Assembly: GCF_963678975.1 (NCBI RefSeq)
Contig: NC_089276.1
Coordinates: forward strand, 4,675,098-4,739,097
DNA length: 64,000 nt
Reading direction: 5' to 3'
Source of the DNA: Dysidea avara
Lineage: Eukaryota; Porifera; Demospongiae; Dictyoceratida; Dysideidae
Shown: positions 24,401 through 36,915 of the stretch, in pieces
How the letters are laid out: each line of letters begins with the position of its first letter
Numbering within the stretch: position 1 is the stretch's first letter
Translations under genes and position numbers: made by a program
The notes under the pieces: generated by a model
Databases searched by the model: none
What the model was told of the DNA's origin: nothing
Seen by the model: only the letters and a program-made list of their open reading frames with translations

Positions 24401-26844
24401 GGATGGGTATTTAATCAAATACAGCTTTTATAAGAGGAAATACGGTAGTTGTGTGTGTGCTCATATGGCATGCTATATGATATCCACAAAAAGACTTTGC
24501 AAATGAATATTTGGCCAGTGAATTATTTACCCAAACAAATATATTATTAACTAAATATTCAAACAAACACATATATGCATCCATGGCTGTGTCAACCAAT
24601 AGCAAGATCAGGACTCAGAAAGTGATGGAGGGATGTGACATTGGAAGATAAATAAAATGGTGTGGGGAAACAACAACAAGAAGGGTAAAATGTGCTGATA
24701 GGTCAAGATTATTCAGTACCACCATAATGAGCTTTCTACTTCAAAGAGAGTTGTGCATGATTGTTTCTCCAGTAGCAAACAGATCTAGCAGGTATGCACG
24801 TGTGATGTGCAATGCAAGTGCACACATACGTGTGTGTGTGTGTGTGTGTGTGCGCGCACGTGCGTTGCATGTCTACTTGGCCAGGCTGATGCTCTAGAGT
24901 ATCGGCCTAGTAATTTAACCCAATCAAAAGGCTCCAGGTTTGATTCTTGGTTATATATGGTGTTGTTGTTTCCTTGAGCAAGAAACTTTACTCACATTGC
25001 TCCATTCTACCCAGCCAATAAATTGGGGACCTGGTACCAACTGGGGAAGCAGCCAACCCAGCTATAATATCAATGGGTACCCAGTGTAAACTGAGGAAGC
25101 AAATGCCAACTGTCCATATCTCATATAGCAGGTGAAGGTCCAGGTGGGACTTCGGGTGCCCACAAATTCACCTGTGAGACATGGTACAACCTCCTGCAAG
25201 TTACTAGTCCTGCCTCAGGAGGATTTGCCTGTGCTGACTCCTAACACCTGAGTAGCGCACGGGTGTGGTTCACTGGGTAGGTGTGACCATGCCAGTGGCA
25301 GCCAAAGGCTTTGCTTGTGTGTGTGTGTGTGTGTGTGTGTGTGCACATTCCTTATGATACAATACAGGTCAGTGTGAGATCACATGACATAACAATACAT
25401 GATGCCCTTGTCACAATGACATTTTAAAAGATAAAACCAGTGTGAGATTGATCCTTTACTATACATAACAAAGTGTCTATTATGGCAACTTGCATTATCA
25501 AGAGTACAATAACATTTTCATCATGTTGGCAAGCAACAGCACACTTTACTATACCATTCATCACGTTCAGTAATGAATACACATAAGGCCAAGTTTCTCA
25601 GACCTAGGTTTAGGGTTGGTAAGTTGATAAAAAAAATCACTAAAATATTCATTTCTGCTGGCTGTAGATCAATCTACATATCAAATGGTAGCTGAGCTAC
25701 ATTATGATGTCTGTGGAACTTGTCAGTAGCCAGCTATGTTTGGTGTTCCTCATGAGCTTTTAAGATAAAACTTGCTCTACTTGCAAGGTGATCATGTGAT
25801 TAACATAAACAAACAAACAAAAAAGTCGGTAGGGCCGAGAAACAAAAGATTCAGTTGAAGTGGTACACGATATTATTTTTGTGCACGTACCTAGGCACAA
25901 AAATAATATTTTATTGGAATATCTAAAGCACAACACATGCATACATCTATATACATGTACAACGCCACACTTCATGCAGAAAACCTGTATGACCATATTG
26001 TCACAAGGGGGTGTCACGTAGGTACGTGCTGTAGGGAGATCTGCGACCACAGTCAAACTTTTGACTGGCCGAATTTCAATTTCACCTGTGACCAAGAGCC
26101 CTTTACAATCTTTGACCAGTGACTTATAATTAGCGACAATATTTCAGTACTTCTTGATTGTAGGTTGGAAATTTTTACCCTCGACTGTTGACTTGGCACG
26201 AATTTGGTGACCTTGACCTTTGACTTAGACCACGGTCGCAGATCTACCTACAGAAAGTGCCTGTACATTGTGTCACCACCTTGTTGTTAGCACACGAGCT
26301 TGTTTATGGGTCCTGTGCTAAAAACAGGGTATATATATATATACGGACATACCTGATCTCTGGCAAATATCATATAGGCGATGAGACACAACACCAGAAA
26401 CACAGTCACCACCATCAACATCACAAACTAGAGCAAACAACAGAAACGTGAAGAGCGGGAATAACGAGCCAGCACTTTGCTGAAGTGTGCACTCTATACA
26501 AGTCATACCTTTCCTATTATGCCAAACGAATACTCTCCCAGATCAGCATAGCTGTTAATGATCGATTTCCCGCTCATTGACTCCACGAGATGTTTGGACT
26601 CCAGTAACATGTAACCTATTACGATCGCTGTTACCATCACTAATACGAATATGACTAGAGAAAACAGCAGCCCGCCTTTCATGAAGGCGTACGGTAGTGA
26701 AAGAGTCCCTGCTCCCATACACGTGGTCAGTAGAGCGAATACTGAAGAAAAGAACGTTCCTTTTCGTTTCTTTACTGAGTCCCCGGCCACCATTGTAATG
26801 ATTTGTTGAAGCGGTAGTGATTCCAGGCTCGTGCTTACACTCAT
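21477..26844 (-). CDS. Amino-acid transporter, Aa_trans / SLC38-like
   Basis: Seven exons: 26844-26509, 26427-26353, 23406-23228, 22870-22579, 22471-22229, 21991-21914, 21713-21477. Lengths 336, 75, 179, 292, 243, 78 and 237 nt give 479 residues plus stop with every phase matching. Exon 1 carries FSSVFALLTTCMGAGTLSLP followed by YAF, the first-helix signature of the AAAP/Aa_trans family. Later hydrophobic segments include FVMLMVVTVFLVLCLIAYMI, NYAVLLCISFLPLFPLLLL, IIVVSMTFAFIVYLLVSIF, AARIALFFTLLFSYPVLMNP and DMAAFCLTLIGLILLAVENY, consistent with about 10-11 membrane helices. The family length is usually 450-500 residues, so this is complete. Members co-transport neutral amino acids with sodium or protons. 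Substrate and membrane (plasma or lysosomal) cannot be told from the sequence. The 2.8-kb intron 2 (23407-26352) is packed with repeats. Confidence 0.85.
23631..23678. repeat. Perfect 22-bp hairpin
   Basis: The arm GCAAGAGTTAATAATAGAAG plus AG is followed by a 4-base spacer (AGAG) and its exact reverse complement. It lies in intron 2 of the transporter gene. Confidence 0.85.
24876..25342 (+). mobile_element. tRNA-derived SINE with conserved central domain and (GT)n tail
   Basis: The head has a box-A-like GGCCAGGCTGATG and a box-B-like GGTTTGATTCT (24938-24948). Then comes a block containing CCTTGAGCAAGAAACTTTAC, CACATTGCTCC and GGGGACCTGGTACC, of the kind shared by several metazoan SINE families. 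It ends in (TG)n. Intron of the transporter gene. Confidence 0.65.
26030..26252. mobile_element. 223-bp MITE with ~19-bp inverted ends
   Basis: TGTAGGGAGATCTGCGACC and GGTCGCAGATCTACCTACA are inverted with one mismatch. Interior is rich in TGACC/TTTGAC words. Transporter intron 2. A separate hairpin (ATTATTTTTGTGC / GCACAAAAATAAT) lies at 25869-25910. Confidence 0.65.
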
Positions 26845-27062
26845 CTCATTAACAAGACCTCTAAATAGATCAAAATAACTTCAATGTTCGCCACTTTACG
26901 TACATTAACACTTTTCTTACCCATCACGTGTCACTGCGTGCTGAAATTAAAACCACTACCGGGTATTAAAATAACTTGGAATTTAAAATATCATTTCAAA
27001 TTTCGTGAATTAGTAAAATATGGTGCAGAATTTACAGGTTGACAGAGTGCAATATTTTATGA

Positions 27063-28741
27063 CTAGTCCGTTCTCTCTTCCACAAATACAGTTTCTTGAG
27101 GAAACAATTTTGCCTCTTTGAAAGTCATTGATCCATTCAGAGTGGTGATCTACCGAAGAAATGGAAACAATATAATTAAAAATCAATTCAAGCCTTGAAT
27201 CAATTTTGTAAACTACTCTAATTAAACAGTGGACAGCTGTGTAATGGAATTTGTTCTGATATTTACTGTTGTAAACAACACACGCATGTCAACTCACATC
27301 TCTCCTAGGAAAAGATGATAGTAGTTTGTATTCAGCACCACTGTAGCCTTTAGAGCCAGTGTACATGAACAACACCTGAAAAATAACCAGACAAGAATCA
27401 ATGCAGCAAATCACTAAAAACTATGTCCCTTTATCTGTGTAACCATGCTTACTCGTAGTTTATCATCACCATGGAATCTTCTAACTAAGGAGCTGCCATC
27501 TGGACACCTCAGCCTGATGGTTGTAACATCTTCCACTCCTGCCTCTGGCTCTGCAGGCAGTTGCTCCTCACATTGTTTCTTCTTCTCCTATAACAAGTAT
27601 ATCACATGGGCTAACAACATATGGCTGCTGTGTGACAGCACTTCTACAAACTACATTACAGATCTAGTTGCACAATGCAACAACGCACACACCTCTTCCT
27701 GAATCATATGTTGTATCTTGGCTTGTGCCTCACGTTCCTTAGCTAGCTCAATCATTCTCTGCTCCTCCTCGGCACGTTGAGCCTGTTAAACACAAAGTCA
27801 AGTGACCCTTAACATCTTCTAACAGCACACACAATTGGTATACTAATCACCATAGTTAGCTTATATGTTCCAGGAAAGAACACACACCTTTTCCTTGTCC
27901 TGTGCTAAGGATTCCTGGTAGGCCATGTCTTGTTCCATAATCATTCTCCCTCTAGCAATACGTTGTTGCTCCTCTGCAGTATCATGTTCCACTGCTAACT
28001 GGTGCTCCTCCACTGCCAGGATCAGTGCTCCCATTAGTAGGTCCATCTCTGTGAAACCTGAAAGATAAGGAGGAGTACAGCTACAGAAAAATTAGGGGAA
28101 TTTAGAAATACCAATGCCACACCCACTACATAAGATGTGACATATGCGTATTTTAATTGGCAAAGCTAATATTTGGCGATTTGCTAAAATTTACATTTAA
28201 CGACATTTTAATTAGGCAAAATGCTCACTGTGTTATAACGCCAAATAGTTAAAATTAATACATCATCAAATAAAACACATTTGATAATTTTTGTTATAGA
28301 TCGCACGTAAAGCTTGACTGGATACTTACCAATCATTGCATGCTGCTCTTTTGAGTACCAATTGTACTCTCTGGGGTGCTGAGACTTTTCTGCTGCCATG
28401 CTGACAGCATTATTAACCGACTTCTGAACAGCTTCGATGTCTCCTTGGGACAAAATTGATGGGCTGCAGCTTGGGCGCCTTGTTCTATTTTGACATATTT
28501 TAACATCGACATTTTGAGCACAAGCAGCACAAGTGATTTCAAAACGGGGGGTTCAGATGAAGAATCGACCAAGTTACAAACAATCAAAGTAAAATAAGGC
28601 CTGCAGTTACAAAAATAATATCAGCGAATTTTAAATTTGGCAGTTGGTGAGCATTCGCCAATACAGCCAAATCTAATACGTCACCATATAAAATACGCAG
28701 ACGGTACATAGTACACACGCCACATACAAGGACGCGCATAT

Positions 28742-28785
<44 letters not shown>

Positions 28786-31700
28786 TCACACCTTGTATCA
28801 CATTGCGAACTTCCACTTGTCCCTTACTCTTGAACACAATTAACATGATGGGAAGGTTATTAGGATCCACAGCCATCACGCTCCTCGCAGCATCATTACC
28901 AAAACTCTCCCTCACCATATCCAACAACCTATACAACACAGTTACATACATGACACACAGCCATTTTACGTCAGTAGGATCTAAGGTATACCCATCACCT
29001 AGGAGTCGAAGGCAATTTCTTGGGAAGAACCTGTGACTCTAGTACACGTGGAAAGCCTAGAAATTTAGGATATACACAGCTTTGAAGCTCACATGATGCA
29101 TGATCTGAACATCTACCACATCCCACTGAGCCCCATGGTTTGCTAATTTTGCATTTTGATAATTGATACTTGTGTGAAATACCAAATAGAAATATGTAAG
29201 TGGTGTGCAACACATCCCAACTCTTCATTGATATACCCTCATTACAAAGAAAACACAAATGGCATTGCATGTAAATACTAAGAAACATATACACACACCT
29301 CCTGTCAGTGGACAAATAAATAATTGGCGTCCACATTTCAAAAGAGAATACAATTCAACAACTACACAACCTAGCATTAACTGTTAACACTTACTGGTCT
29401 CTCAGTTGTATTGTAGTGAGGTCCCAAGCCCAAGAAACAAAGTTCAGGGAAAGGTAATTAACGATGGACTCAGCACACAGTAGCTGACTACAGAACACAT
29501 TACTGAGGATGCTGCGATCATGGTGCAGGTAGATGAGCAGTGGTTTACGTTGGGCAGCTGGAACAGCTGTTGACTCCTTGACAGCATCTGCCAGTGAGCC
29601 GATGAAGAAGATGGGATGAACAGAGCCATACCTGCAACGGTACAAATAGTAGGGGATGACCCACAACTAAAGACAAATCAGTAGTAGTAGTAGTAGTCTA
29701 CATAAACTTTGCTGATGGCAAAACATCATTACAAGCACTACACAATATTTCTAGAAGTGGGTCTGGAATCATCACAGGAAACACACACAAATTAGTTCAT
29801 ACAGTTGTTATGATAATTGCCATATTTTACGTCACTGCTAAATCACCTATTGGAGAACTGGTGAGTGAATGAGTTGAGGGCCTCTATAGGATTGGTACAG
29901 TCAGGAGGGATCAGTGGTGCCAGGGCAGGTGGAGCTACTGGGGTCGGGTCAGTGCTCAGGGAGTCCATATCCATCTCAAAATCATCACCATCATCCTCGC
30001 TGGATTGTGCGCTAGCATATTCTTGACTGCTAGTTGAAGAGGTGGAGCCAGCTGGAGTACAGGCCCTGTTGTTATCCCTACCAGTTGTGTTGACTGTATT
30101 AGTAGTGAACTATAAGAGAAAGAAGTATTGGGTGTAACACAACACTGGCATAACACTATGCACTACATATAAGTATACACGCATGCAAGCACACACACAG
30201 ACACACTACACATACTGCATTAGAAGTGTTTTCAGCAGAATCAAGTTGTACAGACTCTAGTGTTAAAACATGTTCACCATAGTTTAGACCTGCGTCCTTT
30301 AGTAATGTCTACACCAATAAGGTGGATCATATGATCATTACATTATCATCACCAAAAGCTCACATGATCTGATAATCCAGGAGGGAGCCCCACCCACCTC
30401 TGGAAGTCAGCAGATAATCCACACTTGTGACTAGCCTGTCTCTTTAGTTCTTTAATAGTAGTTGTGGGTGATAATTGCAACTCTACTAGATGATTATTAT
30501 ACTTCACTTTGATATGACACATCCTACAAGTTGATTGAGATGTACAGCAGGTTATTGCAGAAAACAAAACTACCACATATTAACTGAAGTCCCTTTATTT
30601 TTGTACCAGTGCTGGTGTTCTGATGTCAGAGGTATTATACATTAATACAACGGTATCTGCATTCTGAACTTTCAGTTCACCAGGTATCAAAAAATAAATT
30701 TTAAAAAATGATTGCTCTATTAGAGTATATAATAAATTTTGCAAATGCATTAAATACACATTTTTAACCCTTCAAAACCTGAATTAAATTTGAAATATAC
30801 ATACAAATTTTCGAGGTACGTAATTTTCACAGATCGACAAATTTCAGGATTTTCGCGGTTTTATTTTCGAGGATCACTCATTTTTCACTGAGATTACCTA
30901 TTAGAAAGCATAGAGCTAAAACCTGATAATTGTTAATTTTAGAGGATGAAGAAAGCCACGCAATTGCTACATCTGCAAAAATTATGTCTCGAAAATTTGT
31001 ATACGATAATACGTAAGTGTGAACCATAGGCAGAGCATCAGGTGTATAACAGGATATTCTTATACACCAAATGAATTTCATGCGCTACAATAACATGTAA
31101 ACAGTTTTATACTACACTAAAGAGGCAGGCATCGTCTTTGCTGGAACTTGATGGCATTTTCAATGTTACAAGCATCCATTATAAGATTACATGATCTATT
31201 GTATACCACTGGATTCTGTAGCGCACGAGGATTCTAATGGCGCTTAGTTTAAGGCCAAAGCACCAGGTAGAGCGAAAATTTGCCTTGTTTAATGAAGCAG
31301 TGTACAGCCATGGCGGACATTTGATGAAGAAGGCTGTTTTCTAAGTGGTGTGATGAAAGGCGTTAACGCGTACCCGACTACATCAATGCTTGGTGCCATT
31401 TTATCATGGAGTTCATGGTGAGTATGTAGTGGCTGTAGGATCTTTCTATTGTTAATACTTGCGAAGTTATAGTAGTTTTGAATAGAGACATGCGTCAGAC
31501 CCTAAATATAGGCTTACCGGGTTCGAAGGGTTAAGCGCAACGTCAGAGTTACAGACTTCAGTTAACTGAATACCAGGTGGTGCCCAGACAACTATTGAAG
31601 TTCAACTGTAGGACCTAATTGTATTAGTGTACCCCCCTGAATCTGATAAGGACACCTTGATAATCAGGACACTTATAATGGTCTAGGGAAAGTGTCTTGA

Positions 31701-34700
31701 TTGAAATACTTGCATGATTCCACTTAAAGGGATAGTGCAGCACTTGAAAAGCCATATAACTTCAATGATTTCACCGGCCAGTGAAATAATGCAAGTTCAT
31801 GGAAATACATGAAACTCACATTGTATGTGTGGTTATTAATGGACGAGCATGGCAGCTAATGGTTACTAATGGATGACAGTAGCTGTATTAATAGGTACAA
31901 TGGTACTACAGAAATGCTAAAGTGTTATTGACTCTCACCTCGTGACAAACGGTTCACTTATAATTTGTCCTCAATACTTCTCCTTTTATATCAGTTATGT
32001 TAGGTATATGTTTATGTTAGTACTCCACCATACAAACATACTGAAATCAACCTCCACCGCACTTCCGTTTACATATGCAACATTCATTATGTTAAGTTAT
32101 TGGGCTTTGTTAGTGCTACACTGCCCCTATAATATTCCGTTTTGTTAACAGAGCTTGTTATGGGTGTTACTAATAGCCATAAGCCTGTTGAATACTTTTA
32201 ACTAATAAGAAGGGACAGATTATACAATATTCATTGGATGGCAGGAAGTGTGATGTAGATTATTGGCTGTGAATTTGCTGTACATGTTAGACAGGTGGTC
32301 ACTTAATAAAAGTCTTCAGAAAAATCCCAGAACACGGACACCATTACATCAAGTACAGCCATGATATTTTACAGAACACTAGGGAATTTTGGACATATAA
32401 AACATGGGAGCATCTCGAAAATCACCAGTGTGAATTAGCTAATGAATGAATATATTGTTAAGCACTATAAATCCATACTGTCTGTGGAGTACCATGGCTA
32501 AAGCTGTTTAACTATAGAGCAAATATCACATTTGGCCTAAAACTAAAGCACACTTACTATGCTTTTGATGGTCTTCGTTTACAAAAATATCCATCCTTCA
32601 ACCAGTACAGAGGTCATGTTAAACAGCATCCCATAAATGTACATGTTCTCACATTCTTCTGAAGTAAACCTCTGCACAGACCACGATGCATACATCTGAA
32701 TGAGATTATATTTGGGACCTCATGATAGTGGCCATTATACTTAATTCAGGTGACTGCCAACAGAGGTTCCACTACTACAATGAGGAACACAAAGTTCTGG
32801 AATAACAGAACAAGGAGTCATTCAGCATTATAAGCAGACCCTTGCCAAAAATTTCTCAAAGATGAGATGGAGAAGTAGTGAAACGTGAGGATCTGTGTCA
32901 ATGGTGATATCCCATTGTATCCATTTTATACATGAGCTAATAATTATTGATTGTGGGTTTTAGTTTCATGTTGTCTTGTCCGTTCACACAAAAGTTTCAA
33001 ATGTTAGTATTACTACCTGATAGGAGAGTTATGTACCATATAAAATTTTAGCTAGTACACATGTGCACACAAGTGTGCTTGTGACTAGGATTGACCACAC
33101 TACAAATGGAACACACATACACTTACCTGTTATTTACAGAACTGTTCTGGTTGCTGGATAGTCTGATATCATTACCATGTGTAGTAGTCACATACAGGAA
33201 CTTCCCGTCAGGATCACTAGCCAGTGACAACTGGTCAATTCTCAGCTATAAGGGGAATGAGGCAGTAAACAAACAAGTAGAAGGAAAAAATTTGTTGGAT
33301 TAGGGATCAAAGAAAAAAAAGCAGTGAAACAAGGGAATAGCTAAAATGTGGTAAAACAAGGAAGGTTGCATACACCTGCAGATATAACTAGTAGACATTA
33401 TATCCCTAAACTTCAGACTATACCCAAGGGATAATATGTCCACTAGTATAATCTGCAGGTATAGGCAACCTTCCACGTTTCACCACTTTTTAGCTATTCA
33501 CAACTTTTTTTGATCCCTAGCTAAAATTTCTATTTTCTATATATTTGTTTGGTTTATTTAATAACATGATTATGACAAATGAACTGCATTAAAAGAAAGA
33601 AAGGCACCAGGAATGCCATAATGGCAATTTTGTGTCAGAACGTGTGCCCAACAATCAATCATGTAGCGGAAAGGGAGGTGCGCATGGCCCTTTTTTTTTC
33701 AGTTATGCTCTACAGCATTGCAAACAAAGAACAGTACAAGAAACACCTCTGCAATCAATCCAGTCACTACAGAAAATAGATAAGCATAATAGCCAAGCCT
33801 AGGGAAGCTATATTGTGCTATCGCAAATTGACATCTCGCATTGTCAGCGAAAAGAATTAGAACACAAAGGAGAACAAAACAATGATGCATGTATTGTACA
33901 TACTTCGGTTGGCAAAAGGCACATCTTGGGACGAAGCAATGTTGAACAGTGAAGAAATCAAGCTCATAGCCTTATCCATTGTCAAGTGGTTGGAGGCATC
34001 AGTTAGTTAGTCAGGCAGCATATAATTCTGTCAAATCTTTAGAAACGGGTTTGGGGTTGGTCTGAAGACATATTTAGGTTTGTCAAGCTGTCATGAAGGG
34101 AAATTGAAGTTGGTTTTACGGTGATATTTTTGGCTGGAAAAGTCCAGTTCTTCATGATCCCTAATATGCAGTACTACTGTACTCTTAGCACAATTTGAGA
34201 GCTAATACTATTAAAACACAAAATACATTGCTTCTGGGCTTTCCCCCCCTCACAATTAAAGGGACTTTAACCTTGACCATACAAGGTTTCAGGTAAACTA
34301 ACGATTGTCCACAGATGTATTCCATTACAAATACAAATGACCACACAGAAACTCCGCTATAGTAGAGGGATTTTTATTCATCTGTTAATTCTTTAGGAGA
34401 CCCTTGTAGTGCATTGCTGATGATCTGCTCTGGCTCATGTACCTCACATTTACAAGTATAGTACTAGGAATGGACCCTTATCCGCATTGACGTCATAATT
34501 GACAAAATGGTCATGTTTGTGTGGGGACTTCGCCAGGTTTTATTCGTAGTAACTAAAATAAGCCTTGCTTGCGGCTTTCACAACATGGGAATATTGGATA
34601 ATGAAGGTAAGAGGCTTGAGTTAGCGTGATGTGGTGATGCAAAATAATCCCACCAGGTGAAACCAGACCTAAGTTTTGATACAGATATAAAACTGTACAT

Positions 34701-36684
34701 ATTTGTTGTAAGTAAGTATGTATGCCTCACCTTGCCCCTTGTTGCTATATATTAACATTACCATAGTGAAACACCACCTCTCACAATACAATCCTGTACA
34801 AAGTCCCCACACTGTCGCCACCATTTTTATGTTGTGATGTCATTGCGGATAAGGTCTATTTTCAAGTTTGATTAGGGATCACAGAAATAAAAAAGAGAGG
34901 TCACCACAATATATAAATATATATATATATATATCAACTCTTGATAATATTAATCCACAAGTAGATTATACTCATTCTATTTACAAAATACTACAACCTA
35001 AAAGGAAACTGGCACTTACGATCATATTAAGCACATACTTATTTTTTTACCTGACTAATGCTACCAAAATTGATACAAGAGTTTTAACCTTGGTTTTGGC
35101 TGAAACCATTGTATACTCATACAACATGATATTACCTCATCCTGTAAAGCCGGTGTTTCTTTCTCCATTCTTATCAGTACTTCATCGGGACCTAACCAGG
35201 ATAGAAACCGCTTCAAATCCTGTCTTATTTGACCTAGAACATGATAACCATATTTAACATCAAGTACTTTGGCTGTGAGTAATGTGTGCTTGTATTAGTA
35301 AAGTGGAGGCAGAATTATGAGGGTTTAAGTTGTGGGATTTAGTGCAGAAACTATTTGAGATTCTCATCAGCATCAACTATATCCCTGTAGCATGTACAAC
35401 ACTAGGTTGTCTGGGAGCATGCATCAAGAAAAGCTTAGTGATCAGATCTGGTAATATTTTCTATGCCTTTTCATTGTAAAATTATAATTACAGCAGCTCA
35501 TAAAAAAATAAACTAAAAACCTATCTATCTACCGTATAACCTAAGGGGCAAATTTTTAGAGGATGAGCAATGTTACTAAAACTTTCGTGGATTTGCAAAC
35601 ACTCCCAAAATGTATTAGACTATATGGAGGTCAAAATATTTCAAAATTCTCTGGTAACCACAAAACCATGAAAAATCTGCAAAAAAAATTCCTCCTCAAA
35701 ATGCTTAGATTATACAGTATGGCCTCCCTCATTCTATGATCTACAGCTTGTCCTATTCAACACCACTGAACAGGAGAAATTCATAACTGTAAATGAGGTT
35801 TCAATCACTTGATATTTGAACGCAAACTTCAAAGAGTCTGGTCATTGACTACCGACTGAAATTCATAACAGCTATACTTATAAAAATGACATTAACTAAT
35901 TTCATGGAATTGTGAAATTATACCTGAATAACATTCACATCAACATTGTGAATGCATTTATACCCTTCATCAACCAACAGTGGCAACTTTATGTACCATA
36001 TCTCAACATTACAAAGGTGATTACACAACTCTCTGTAACCCAATTTCAGGTGATTTAGTTGTAGCTGGGTGGTTGGAAGATCAAGCATTATCAAGGTGTC
36101 CACACACCAGCAACTATGACAACATACTACACACCTATCCTTTGGGTAACTGGTATTGATAGTGGTAGGGAACCATCCTCCCATAAAAATGTTATGATTA
36201 TCTCATCAGTAACTGCTGGAGGGTTGATAGGAGACGTAGAGTGGCTCCTACTGCCACCAAACACCGGCTCTCTTGTTGCCCCTTCAGACCCCTGTGATGA
36301 CTCCTCTACTGCGTATGCCTGCGGCATAATGGAGTTGATGGCTTCCTGTAAGAAAAAACATACAGTAACGGATAAATGTTAAACAACACTATTAGCTATT
36401 GGGAAATTTATTTGCAAAAGAAATTCCGTGCGCTTTGCAAGTATCCCATAATTTAAAATACTTATCCCACGTGCGTGTCATGAATTCTAGAGCCTTAATA
36501 CACACTTCTACTCACCACAAGGTTCCAGCCATGTTGTTCAAGGACTGATATACTCGTTTCTATATCCTCTAGGCCCGTAGCAGCCTGTTTGAAAAATAAG
36601 CGTGTCGAACAAAACGTGACCACGACGAAAATTTACCTGGAAAGTCGCCAGCTGATTGTCTCTATCATTGCCTATACTAGCCAT
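27063..36684 (-). CDS. FAF1: FAS-associated factor 1 (UBA-UBL-UBL-UAS-UBX), complete
   Basis: Sixteen exons: 36684-36637, 36584-36516, 36345-36135, 35233-35136, 33245-33127, 30523-30364, 30308-30216, 30109-29847, 29631-29395, 28928-28792, 28443-28330, 28057-27888, 27782-27693, 27587-27453, 27375-27298, 27149-27063. The total is 2109 nt, 702 residues, all phases consistent. Domains: UBA (1-55; LATFQAATGLEDIETSISVL); first ubiquitin-like domain (~86-175); second (~182-262; VELQLSPTTTIKELKRQASH); acidic SEDDGDDFEMD (~303); UAS (~340-500) with the diagnostic LLIYLHHDRSILSNVFCSQL and NYLSLNFVSWAWDL; a charged helical stretch (520-615); C-terminal UBX (~622-700) with YKLLSSFPRRD, whose FPR turn is the p97-binding motif, and KLFPQETVFVEE. 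FAF1 is a ubiquitin-binding adaptor of the p97/VCP ATPase in protein degradation. Human FAF1 has 650 residues; the extra length is mostly linker. It starts 231 bases from the divergent MSH1-type gene. Confidence 0.95.
30524..33126 (-). other. FAF1 intron 5 (2.6 kb)
   Basis: No coding exon was found; the flanking exons join in phase 2. It contains one palindromic repeat copy (30710-30728) and an inverted-repeat element (30801-31002). The stretch 31100-33000 holds nothing I can assign. Confidence 0.55.
30801..31002. mobile_element. ~200-bp inverted-repeat element
   Basis: ATACAAATTTTCGAGGTACG at the left is mirrored by GTCTCGAAAATTTGTAT at the right. FAF1 intron 5. Confidence 0.5.
33301..33519. 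mobile_element. ~219-bp MITE, FAF1 intron 4
   Basis: The left end TAGGGATCAAAGAAAAAAAA is mirrored by CTTTTTTTGATCCCTA. The inner parts GGAAGGTTGC...CCTGCAGAT and ATCTGCAGG...GCAACCTTCC are also inverted. Confidence 0.7.
34475..34854. mobile_element. ~380-bp MITE, FAF1 intron 4
   Basis: CCTTATCCGCATTGACGTCA is mirrored by TGATGTCATTGCGGATAAGG, and the arms extend into GTGGGGACTT / AAGTCCCCAC. Non-coding. Confidence 0.7.
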
Positions 36685-36915
36685 AAATATGTGATGAAAA
36701 AAATTGATAAATTATAGCGAAGAAAGAAGTGGCTAAGTTTTTTTTAACGGTGACTTGGCAAACCGACAACGCGCTTGAAAATAATTTTTCGTTTCTAATT
36801 AATGCAGCTCACGCGCTTCAAAATTTCAAAGGATTTGTGCGCTGTTAGCAAAACGTGTTCGGCTGAAGTAACTATTTTGCTCTAATGAACAGTCTCATTT
36901 GTTTACAGCAACTAG
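36685..36915. promoter_or_regulatory. Shared head-to-head promoter (FAF1 / MSH1-type MutS)
   Basis: 231 bases separate divergent start codons. The stretch is AT-rich with no reading frame. Inferred from layout; a bidirectional promoter is likely but not shown. Confidence 0.55.

Noticed and set aside
24876..24950. A functional tRNA gene
   Set aside because: Box-A and box-B-like words are present but no cloverleaf can be folded, and it continues into a SINE body.
35918..36184. 89-codon open frame in the FAF1 region (LQLNHLKLGYRELCNHLCNV)
   Set aside because: Its splice phase fits neither neighbouring exon, whereas 35233-35136 joins exon 3 in phase and restores the ubiquitin-like domain.
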